Assembly (NCBI RefSeq): GCF_045679555.1
Contig: NC_092099.1
Coordinates: forward strand, 14,212,076-14,276,075
DNA: 64,000 nt
From: Salvelinus alpinus
Taxonomy: Eukaryota > Chordata > Actinopteri > Salmoniformes > Salmonidae
Reading direction: 5' to 3'
The position numbers and the translations under genes were made by a program. The notes beneath the pieces were generated by a model that saw nothing but the letters and a program-made list of their open reading frames with translations, had not been told where the DNA came from and searched no databases. Below, in pieces: positions 55,359 to 64,000 of this stretch (positions are counted from its first letter, which is position 1; every line of letters starts with the position of its first letter).

Positions 55359-56589
55359 GATTCCCATCAGCTGCCTGTGAGTCAACTTTACTTGTCCAAT
55401 TCTGCAGATTCGCAGCTAGAGAGAGGAAGTCAGGGGCGAAACTTGAGCTTAGCAGATGGATGTAGGATGTCTGCAATCTCTCCATTTCATCCACGGACAG
55501 TGTGAGAGCGTGCTGTAAGGGATGCTGTAACCACATCTGTGTCAGAGGGCCTGAGCCCAGCGTCTCTATTTGCCTACTTAGTCCTGCTCCAGAGAGATCG
55601 GCAGCAGATGCCTGGAAAGTCCCTGTCAGATTATATTGTGGGAGGTAAATAAACCGCACACACAGATTGAGAAACCGTTTAGAAGTTTTAGGTATTTAAT
55701 GGGCTTCTTTTAAAACTTCAATCTTCCAGAGTCTTGCTACCAGTGTTAAGATGTTCCTAAATAACTGTGTAAAGTTTTAAGTTTCAAGTTTTATCAGCAC
55801 AGGGACAGAATAAAACCATGATTTTGCTCAGTCATCTTCAAATCCCAGCATACCACACCCTCCAAATGAATCACCAGAGATGCCAGTGGGCACTAGCAAG
55901 CATTAGGGAGATAGGAGTGTTTACTAGGTAAAGCATGAACTTCAATAATTCTTGGGTGTATAGAGGGGTGTTCTATCTGCTAAAACAGATTTCCCCTGGT
56001 AGGCAATGGGAGCTCAGGCAAACACTTGCCTGGCAAACACTGGGACTAAGGACTTACTCAGACTGAAAGAGAAGTGACAAATTCACAAGTTTATATTACA
56101 GTAAAAGGTCTTGCCGAGGGTATTTTCGCGAAATCTCTAGGCAATCTCTCGTAGTGAAAAGAGGCTCTGAGAGAAACTTCCAGTTTCAGGTCCCTTGAGT
56201 ACCTCAGGTAATGTTAGTCTAAAGAACACATTAACACTTCTGAACTGCACTCTGTAACTGAAGCTGTTTACAGTCTGTCCTGATCAGAATTATGATTGGT
56301 ATGTTGGGGAAAGTTAGGTGTAAAGCTCTGAGTATTTACCGCAGTTCAAGACCGAGGCCAGGTAAAACAGCGGTCTGTTGTGTATCGACTACACAAGAGT
56401 CCTCTAAATCCTGTGTAGCAGTGACAGGGGGGTAATTTCTTAACACACCAACAAACACAATCAATACACACACCTGGGGGTAAACTGGGGAGTGTTTGGA
56501 GTCCGATGAAGAGTACTTAAGCGCTTTAGCCTAGAAAATGCCTACATGAATGGGCCCACAATGTGAGAGGAGACAGTGTTAATGTGCCA
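55357..56589. other. No recognised feature; one unexplained - strand frame
   Basis: A - strand frame starting at 55659 (MRFIYLPQYNLTGTF...) runs about 100 codons before entering the GA repeat. I do not recognise it; it lacks conserved motifs and is probably chance. The rest is intronic. Confidence 0.4.
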
Positions 56590-56687
56590 GTAATTCATTT
56601 GGGATGGATTGTGCTGGCATGTAATATTGCGTTCTCATATTTTGGCTTCCTGGTGGAGGAAAGTATAGCTCATAGTTTTCTATATAC

Positions 56688-58292
56688 AGTGGGGAGAACA
56701 AGTATTTGATACACTGCCGATTTTGCAGGTTTTCCTACTTACAAAACATGTAGAGGTCTGTAATTTTTATCATAGGTACACTTCAACTGTGAGAGACGGA
56801 ATCTAAAACAAAAATCCAGAAAATCACATTGTATGATTTTTAAGTAATTAATTTGCATTTTATTGCATGACATAAGTATTTGATACATCAGAAAAGCAGA
56901 ACTTAATATTTGGTACAGAAACCTTTGTTTGCAATTACAGAGATCATACATTTCCTGTAGTTCTTGACCAGGTTTGCACACACTGCAGCAGGGATTTTGG
57001 CCCACTCCTTCATACAGACCTTCTCCAGGTCCTTCAGGTTTCGGGGCTGTCGCTGGGCAATACGGACTTTCAGCTCCCTCCAAAGATTTTCTATTGGGTT
57101 CAGGTCTGGAGACTGGCTAGGCCACTCCAGGACCTTGAGATGCTTCTTACAGAGCCACTCCTTAGTTGCCCTGGCTGTGTGTTTTGGGTCGTTGTCATGC
57201 TGGAAGACCCAGCCACGACCCATTTCAATGCTCTTATTGAGGGAAGGAGGTTGTTGGCCAAGATCTTGCGATACATGGCCCCATCCATCCTCCCCTCAAT
57301 ACGGTGCAGTCGTCCTGTCCTCTTTGCAGAAAAGTATCCCCAAAGAATGATGTTTCCACCTCCATGCTTCACGGTTGGGATGGTGTTCTTGGGGTTGTAC
57401 TCATCCTTCTTCTTCCTCCAAACACGGCGAGTGGAGTTTAGACCAAAAAGCTCTATTTTTGTCTCATCAGACCACATGACCTTCTCCCATTCCTCCTCTG
57501 GATCATCCAGATGGTCATTGGCAAACTTCAGACGGGCCTGGACATGCGCTGGCTTGATCAAAGGGACCTTGTGTGCGCTGCAGGATTTTAATCCATGACG
57601 GCGTAGTGTTTTACTAATTGTTTTCTTTGAGACTGTGGTCCCAGCTCTCTTCAGGTCATTGACCAGGTCCTGCCGTGTAGTTCTGGGCTGATCCCTCACC
57701 TTCCTCATGATCATTGATGCCCCACGAGGTGAGATCTTGCATGGAGCCCCAGACCGAGGGTGATTGACCGTCATCTTGAACTTCTTCCATTTTCTAATAA
57801 TTGCGCTAACAGTTGTTGCCTTCTCACCAAGCTGCTTGCCTATTGTCCTGTAGCCCATCCCAGCCGTGTGCAGGTCTACAATTTTATCCCTGATGTCCTT
57901 ACACAGCTCTCTGGTCTTGGCCATTGTGGAGAGGTTGGAGTCTGTTTGATTGAGTGTGTGGACAGGTGTCTTTTATACAGGTAACGAGTTCAAACAGGTG
58001 CAGTTAATACAGGTAATGAGTGGAGAACAGGAGGGCTTCTTAAAGAAAAACTAACAGGTCTGTGAGAGCTGGAATTCTTACTGGTTGGTAGGTGATCAAA
58101 TACTTAAGTCATGCAATAAAATGCAAATTAATTACTTAAAAATCATACAATGTGATTTTCTGGATTTTTGTTTTAGATTCCGTCTCTCACAGTTGATGTG
58201 TACCTATGATAAACATTACAGACCTCTACATGCTTTGTAAGTAGGAAAACCTGCAAAATCGGCAGTGTATCAAATACTTGTTCTCCCCACTG
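56688..58292 (-). mobile_element. Tc1-like transposon (cagtggggagaacaagtatt terminal repeat), complete ends
   Basis: Left end cagtggggagaacaagtatt, right end aatacttgttctccccactg, with TA duplications at 56686-56687 and 58293-58294. Length is 1605 bp. The empty target is present nearby: ttttctatatatgact at about 58517-58532 equals the flanks with the element and one TA removed. The element carries a transposase gene on -. Confidence 0.96.
56903..57924 (-). pseudogene. Tc1-like transposase, one base short of an open frame
   Basis: It starts [19 protein letters not shown] at 57924 and ends [11 protein letters not shown]. The span is 1022 nt, one less than 340 codons plus stop. Helix-turn-helix DNA-binding parts ([31 protein letters not shown]) precede the catalytic domain with [12 protein letters not shown] (first Asp), [10 protein letters not shown] (second Asp) and [10 protein letters not shown] (Glu), all present. 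The single break lies near 57222, between RALK and MGRGWVF. It is a close relative of the transposase at 16313 but has different terminal repeats. Confidence 0.93.
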
Positions 58293-58321
58293 TATGACTC
58301 ATTGAAAGGGGTTTAATTAAG

Positions 58322-58458
58322 CAATAAGGCCTGAGGGGTGTGGTATATGGCCAATATACCATGGCTAAGGGCTGTTCTTATCCACGATGCAACGCAGAGT
58401 GCCTGGATACAATCCTTAACCATGGTATATTGGCAATATACCACAAACCCCTGAGGTG
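58322..58458. repeat. Palindromic MITE-like repeat, copy 1
   Basis: caataaggcctgaggggtgtggtatatggccaatataccatggc... folds back on ccatggtatattggcaatataccacaaacccctgaggtg. Copy 2 follows 230 bp downstream. Confidence 0.75.
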
Positions 58459-58554
58459 TATGGCCAAATTACTTGCCAGCACAATCCATCCCAAATGAAT
58501 TACTGGCACATCATAGTTTTCTATATATGACTAATTGAAAGGGGCTTAATTAAT

Positions 58555-58832
58555 CAATAAGGCCCGAGGGGGTGTGGTATATGGCCAATATACCATGGCT
58601 AAGGGCTGTTCTTATGCACAACGCAATGCAGAGTGCCTGGATATAGGCCTTAGCCGTGGTATATTGGCCATATACCACAAACTCCTGAGGTGCCTTATTG
58701 CTATTATAAACTGGTTACCAATGTAATTAGAGCAGTACAAATAAATGTTTTGTCATACCCGTGGTATGCTGTCTGATATAACACAGCTGTCAGCCAATCA
58801 GCATTCAGGGCTCGAACCACCCGGTTTATAAT
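58555..58832. repeat. Palindromic MITE-like repeat, copy 2, with an adjoining inverted-end segment
   Basis: 58555-58700 is a near-perfect palindrome (caataaggcccgagggggtg ... ctcctgaggtgccttattg). The adjoining 58704-58832 starts ttataaactggtt and ends aaccacccggtttataa, an inverted pair. The pattern is a non-autonomous DNA element with a smaller foldback element inserted or fused. No transposase. Confidence 0.7.
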
Positions 58833-58835
58833 TTA

Positions 58836-61800
58836 GTTTAAACACTACAAAGCACAATATCCACATATGCCTGGAGCACTGTTGGTTCATTGGTTGACTT
58901 CTATCCTCCCATCATTACATATACAGTGCAATCAATCAGCAAACAATTGCCAGTGAGGATGACGTGTCAAATGTACAAAATAAAAATGTTCAACACCCAG
59001 GTCGTTCAAAAATGTCCTGTTGTTCTTATTGTCTTTTCATTTCAGTTTCCTGACGGTTCAAGTCCCCCAGTGTGTCTGAGATCCGTTCTCTGTTTCAGAC
59101 ATACATCAACATCCCATCTGACTACAGTTCTCTAAAGAGCCTTCATCAACGGGTTCACAATAGCATAAATCCTTTTCTAATCAGCCTTAACACCCTCATC
59201 AGTTTTGGGAAGAGAATTGATTGTGCTGTGTTGTTCTTTCAGATGCAATTAAGTTTTCCAATTAGCTTTTTATTTTTCCCAAGAGAGCCACCACCCCAAT
59301 ACCACCAGAACTCTGTTCATGATTTTAGTCTTCGGCGAGGCAATTGTTGAATTAAACCATAATTACGTTTTAATCTGCATTGATTATCGTGATTACAAAG
59401 CGGAAAACTTTGCAATGCAAGTCTTTTGGAAAAACAACAAGATAAATCTTATAATCATTGTATGGAGGAGTATTAGTAACAGGCTAAAGATCAATCACAG
59501 ATTAAAATATTAAGATGTATCCATAAGAGAGTGATTACTGTAATGCCATTGTGACTGGAGAGAGATATAGCTGGCACTGTTCCATGTGGGCTTTAATAAT
59601 ACTATAGGTTTCAGGTTGAATCAGGTCGGATAACTGCAATACTCCTGCTAATCCCCCTATGGACATTAACCCCCCCACCGACTGTTACTCTGTCCCCACC
59701 CCAACGACATTCATCACTGTTGCAGGTGTTAGTATTATTTTATTATTAAAACGTTTATTGTTTTTATTTCACTCAATGCTCATGCTGCTGCTTCCCCCAT
59801 GTTCATTCCACCCCACCCCCTCAACAGTCTTTACTCTGCCTCCACCCTAATAGACATGTATCACTTCTGCCTCTACCCTAATGGACATATATCACTGCTA
59901 CAGTTGTTATGATATACATGGTGCTATTTCTATTTCAGTTTTTTATGACAAATTTTCAAATTTTCACTTCACTTAGTCCTGCATGTTGGAAGCCTAAGAT
60001 TTCCCACTGTACCCTGCAATCCCACCTGCAACCCTATACATGTGACTATTAAACACGCTGGATCTCGTTCCACATCTGTTTTCCCACAACACAAATGAGA
60101 TTTGAATGGAAATTAACTCCAGTGACGTCACTTGTCCTCCCATTATGTTAACTAGATAGCAAGCAGAGAATTGCGAAATAATTGTAAGAATTCCCAACCT
60201 CCGTTGGGATGCCCTATAAAACACGCAAAATAACGTTCATTTCTGTGATTCCTTTGCTCCCCCTAACATGCATATTCAGTACCCTCAGCATGTTTTCTAC
60301 ACTTAGACCTTTGTACTTCTTCCTCTCTCCAACTCTTGACTTTTCTTCAGTTTAGCCTTAATCCTGCTGTCAAGCGCTCAATAAATCCAGACTTAAAGTC
60401 TGTCCTCACAAGTATGGTTGCATCACAAATGACACGCTTCAAAAGTAGCGCACTAGGAATAGGGTGCCATTTACCTCCCTGCACTGTATCTGCTAAAAAG
60501 GACCTACTGTTTGTCACACACATATGAAGCCAGTGAATGTGACCAGTGACCATGTCATCTCCTGATCCTCTGGGGACTGTGTACAGCAGACCTCTTTAGG
60601 CTGGTGTATTACAAACTGTAGTGACATGGGGGTTTTCTGAAATGAGACGATGAGTGCACATGATAGCGTTATAATGTTCCCCCGTTGTATCACTGCACAG
60701 TTTACAGCACATTCACAAGCTGTGAAATGTGACCAATGTTATTCACCCCTGTACAAAGGTACTGTATCTTCCCAGCGAATCGAATGTAATGTAACGCTCT
60801 GTCAAGTGCTTCCAGAACTACTTTTACAGTTCATGGACTAAACAGGGCTATAGAGAAACCTCTATGCAAATACATCTACATCGTATTTCTCCATAATGCG
60901 TGTCAAAACCGATTGCAATAGAGCCCCATTCATTATCGCTCTATGGGAGATTGGGAGTTGCATTTGAGTTTATCTGAAGTCCTTCGGGCTAAAAGAGGAC
61001 TTGAAATTGAGAGGCCTGATAAATGAGCTGCTCTCTGTTGGCTGCTGCCAGACAGGGACTGACTGTTTCAGCACAGATCAGAGGTGTGGATCTTGTCAGT
61101 TGACTTTTGACTTAATCTACCAAGACACGTCACTGAAATCCATTTGCTGTGGCGAGGCTGCCCTCAGCGCAGAGCAGGATAGGTTTAATACATAGCACAT
61201 ACAGCTAGCCACTTTATCTCTCCGAGTTTGGGCTGAGTTTTGGCTGATTCTACAGTACATCGCTACCCATACGCTACAAAGAAAAACAGGCTCAAAACGC
61301 CTGCAATGAATGCAACTCTGGCCACTGAAAAATAGCTACAGCCCCACTGCTCACAGAAGCATCCATTTATTTACATGTCAGGGTTAGAATAATTACACTT
61401 CTCTAGTAGCCAACCCTCTAGTTGGCCTGCTGGTGTGCAGTGGAGGGGCAGGCTTTGTGTGTTGCGCAGGGGGCCTGGGGAGGCCCCTTCAGATGCTGAC
61501 TGTTATCTCATCGACCCAGAGCCTACTCTGCACCCAGCGCTGCATTCAGCCCATCGGGGAGCAAAACTGTCCAGAAACACTTCATTGTCTATGTCTGGGG
61601 CAGACATCTTTGCGCGCACGCGCACAGTTTTGCACATTTGCCTCGCATATCCTGCTTTCAGACAATGTGTTTAAATCTGCTTCCATTTTGCTGAGGGGGA
61701 AGTAAAAAGGATCTAAATTCAATGCAATAAATATAAACTACGTTCTTCTTGGGAAAGGATTTGAGTGCTTAGAGGAGTGTGAGGCCAAATCAACACTAAT

Positions 61801-62100
61801 TATCATATCATAAAAAGGACCACATATAAAAAACAGTGATAAGTCTGAGCCGAAATCTAATCCTAAACCTATTCCATATTAGTCACAAGTCTTGCTACAG
61901 CCTTGAATTGTTTTCTAGCAATAGGTCTTTAACCTGGCCAGTGGCTGAAAGTGTCTGGACTAGCTGAAATGAAGGTTAAGTCAGGTCAGGTCAGGGTTGG
62001 TAAGTCTGGTGGCAGCGCAGGTTATTAACAGCCCTCTAATTCAGGGATGGGCAACTGGTGACCCGCGGATCTATTCTCCCCCCCACCCCAACAAAATATA
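58836..62100. other. No gene recognised (STK39 intron)
   Basis: About 3.3 kb with no supported exon or transposon. The stretch near 62041 (agggatgggcaactggtgacccgcgg) resembles the start of a hAT-type repeat, but only about 50 bp remain. Confidence 0.5.
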
Positions 62101-62102
62101 TA

Positions 62103-62634
62103 CACTGAGTATACAAAACATTAAGAACACCTTGCTCTTTCCATGACAGACTGACCAGGTGAATCCAGGGGAGAGCTATGATCCCTTATTGATGTCACTT
62201 GTTAAATCCACTTCAATCAGTGTAGATGAAGAGGAGGAGACAGGTTAAAGGAGCCTGGAGACAATTGAGATGTTGATTGTGTCTGTGTACCATTCATAGG
62301 GTGAATGGTCAAGACAAAAAATGTAAGTGCCTTTGAACGGGGTATGATAGTAGGTGCCAGGCAAACCGGTTTGTGTCAAGAACTACAGCGCTGCTGGATT
62401 TTTCATGCTCAACAGTTTCCCATGTGTATCAACAATGGTCCACCACCCAAAGGACATCTAGCCAACTTTACACAACTGTGGGAAGCATTGGAGTCAAATT
62501 GGGCCAGCATCTCTGTGGAACGCTTTCGACACCTTGTACAGTCCATTTCCTGACGAATTGAAGCTGTTCTGTGGGCAAAAGAGGGAGCTGCAACTCAATA
62601 TTAGGAAGGTGTTCCTAATGTTTGGTATAGTCAG
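62103..62634 (+). mobile_element. Internally deleted Tc1-like element (cactgagtatacaaaacatt terminal repeat)
   Basis: The left end cactgagtatacaaaacatt and right end aatgtttggtatagtcag are bounded by TA (62101-62102 and 62635-62636). Transposase remnants: an N-terminal segment at 62305 (NVSAFERGMIVGARQTGL) and, after an internal deletion, a C-terminal segment [19 protein letters not shown] then [16 protein letters not shown] ending near 62600. Most of the catalytic domain is gone. Length is 532 bp. Confidence 0.88.
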
Positions 62635-62636
62635 TA

Positions 62637-63388
62637 CTGAACAAAAATATAAACACAACATGTAAAGTGTTGGTCACATGTTCCATGAGCCCAAAAAATT
62701 TATAATTGAAGAAATGTTCCATATGCACAAAAAACGTATTTCTCTCACAAATGTGTTTACATCCCTATTAATGAGCATTTCTCCTTTGCCAAGATAATCC
62801 ATCCCCCTGACAGGTGTGGCATATCAAGAAGCTGATTAAACAGCATAATCATTACACAGGTGCACCTTGTGCTGGGGGACAATAAAATGCCACTCACTCT
62901 ATGTGCAGTTTTGACTAACAGCATAGTGCCACAGATGTTTTGGCATGCTGACTGCAGGAATGTCCACCAGAGCTGTTGCCAGAGAATTGAATGTTAATTT
63001 CTCTACCATAAGCTGCCTACAATGTCGTTGTAGAGAATTTGGCAGTACGTCCAACCTGCCTCACAACCGCAGACCACGTGTAACCACACCAGCTCAGGAC
63101 ATCCACATCTGGCTTCTTCACCTGCGGGATCATCTGAGGGGGGGGGGGTGGAGGGTGCTGAGGAGTATCTCTGTCTGTAATAAAGCCCTTTTGTGGTGAA
63201 AAACAAATTATATTTGGCTGGGCCTGGCTTCCCAGTGGGTAGGCCTGGCTGCCAAGTGGGTGGGACTATGCCCTCCAAGGACCACCCATGGCTACACCCC
63301 TGCCTAGTCGTGAAATCCATAGATTAGGGCCTAATGAATGTATTTCAATTGACTCCAACTCAGTAAAATCGTTGAAATTGTTGTTCAG
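62637..63388 (+). mobile_element. Internally deleted Tc1-like element (ctgaacaaaaatataaacac terminal repeat)
   Basis: The left end ctgaacaaaaatataaacac and right end attgttgttcag are flanked by TA (62635-62636 and 63389-63390). The N-terminal transposase region (MLTAGMSTRAVARELNVNFSTIS, then RPRVTTPAQD) is at 62945-63120. It breaks off at a G-run (63137-63146), where the catalytic two-thirds are replaced by about 70 bp of unrelated sequence. The left TA is shared with the preceding element. Confidence 0.88.
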
Positions 63389-63390
63389 TA

Positions 63391-64000
63391 TATATATAAA
63401 GAAAAGTCATCTCACTTTCAACTGCGTTTATTTTCAGCAAACTTAACGTGTAAATATTTGTATGAACATAACAAGATTCAACAATTGAGACATAAACTGA
63501 ACAAGTTCCACAGACATGTGACTAACAGAAATGGAATAATGTGTCCCTGAACAAAGGGAGGGTCAAAATCAAAAGTAACAGTCAGTAACAGTCAGAACGG
63601 CCCTTGCCCTCACCCTCCGATCCAACAGGTCCCAGACGTGCTCAATAGGATTGAGATCCGGGCTCTTCGCTGGCCATGGCAGAACACTGACATTCCTGTC
63701 TTGCAGGAAATCAGGCACAGAATGAGCAGTATGGCTGGTGGCATTGTCATGCTGGAGGGTCATGTCAGGATGAGCCTGCAGGAAGGGTACCACATGAGGG
63801 AGGAGGATGTCTTCCCTGTAATGCACAGCGTTGAGATTTCCTGCAATGACAACAAGCTCAGTCCGATGATGCTGTGACACACCGCCCCAGACCACGACAA
63901 ACCCTCCACCTCCAAATCGATCCCGCTCCAGAGTACAGGCCTCAGAGTAACGCTCATTCCTTCAACGATAAACGCGAATCCGACCATCACCCCTGGTGAG
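63391..64000 (-). mobile_element. Tc1-like element, truncated by the window edge
   Basis: It starts directly after the preceding element (tataaagaaaagtcatctca..). The - strand transposase frame 63895-63569 contains MVWGGVSQHHRTELVVI, LQHDNATSHTAHSVPDF (second catalytic Asp) and [14 protein letters not shown] (catalytic Glu region). About 170 bp of the 3' coding region is deleted near 63590, where gtaacagtcagtaacagtca is followed by gaacggcccttg. The N-terminal half lies beyond the right edge. It belongs to a third Tc1-like family, distinct from its two neighbours. Confidence 0.85.

Larger units (their letters stand above)
56590..58515. repeat. Inverted-repeat unit around the Tc1 element
   Basis: agtaattcatttgggatgga (about 56590-56609, continuing ttgtgctggca) is repeated in reverse complement near 58477-58507. 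The sequence after it, catagttttctata, also appears twice in direct orientation. It indicates an old duplicated or foldback repeat into which the Tc1 inserted. Confidence 0.7.

Noticed and set aside
55056..55385. Frame with a long Ser-Leu repeat
   Set aside because: It is the translation of the GA microsatellite.
57140..57598. 152-codon + strand frame
   Set aside because: It is antisense to the Tc1 transposase, whose domains are all on -. The same applies to 31886-32623 (-), antisense to the IR/DR Tc1.
62041..62090. Start of a hAT-type repeat (gggatgggcaactgg..cccgcgg)
   Set aside because: Only about 50 bp are recognisable, and the other end is absent.
1..64000. CRISPR arrays, prokaryotic operons, phage or toxin-antitoxin systems
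   Set aside because: None present. The sequence is vertebrate, and the direct repeats are microsatellites, tandem duplications or transposon ends.

Overview
The window is vertebrate nuclear DNA from a salmonid fish (trout, salmon, char or whitefish; genus not resolvable by eye). The evidence is the repeat set: Tc1-like transposons of the IR/DR type known from salmonids, HpaI-type tRNA SINEs, several other Tc1-like families, a 5S-rRNA-derived SINE3, hAT-like elements, L2/CR1/Rex1-like LINEs with (ATTTG)n tails, and a Ty3/Gypsy chromodomain retrotransposon. No prokaryotic gene, operon, rRNA or tRNA gene, or CRISPR array is present.

Only two host genes are supported. B3GALT1 (beta-1,3-galactosyltransferase 1) is on the + strand at 45937-46926. 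Its whole coding sequence lies in one exon behind a clear splice acceptor at 45692-45693. The last four coding exons of STK39 (SPAK kinase, C-terminal CCT domain) lie on the - strand between 53291 and 50545, with consistent reading phase and GT/AG junctions. The two genes converge tail to tail, as they do in the B3GALT1-STK39 interval of human chromosome 2q24.3. The rest of STK39 must lie beyond the right edge, so about 53.3-64 kb is intron. The ~45 kb left of B3GALT1 is either its 5' intron or intergenic DNA.

Layout. 1-5.5 kb: a broken Tc1, then a degraded LINE split by another Tc1 (which holds two solo-LTR-like insertions) and by an HpaI SINE. 5.8-20.9 kb: a nested stack with hAT-like outer ends. 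Inside are a tRNA-like SINE, a ~8.5 kb Ty3/Gypsy element whose 3' LTR was split by a LINE carrying an uninterrupted 981-codon ORF, a Tc1, and a second, degraded LINE. 20.9-31 kb: mostly unannotated sequence with tandem repeats, a foldback MITE, a Tc1 with an inserted LTR, and a SINE3 split by a retroposon. 31-44 kb: an IR/DR Tc1 inside a LINE-derived repeat, a hAT MITE, a solo LTR, three more Tc1 relics and SINEs. 44-54 kb: B3GALT1 and the STK39 3' end, nearly free of transposons apart from two SINE-like fragments. 54-64 kb: STK39 intron with a long GA repeat, a Tc1 one base short of an open frame, palindromic MITEs, and a train of three Tc1 relics at the right edge.

I found no new defence, biosynthetic or RNA system. 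The most useful observations are the nested insertion order with target-site duplications readable by eye, the intact LINE ORF, two transposases each one base short of the usual frame, and chained upstream ORFs before B3GALT1.
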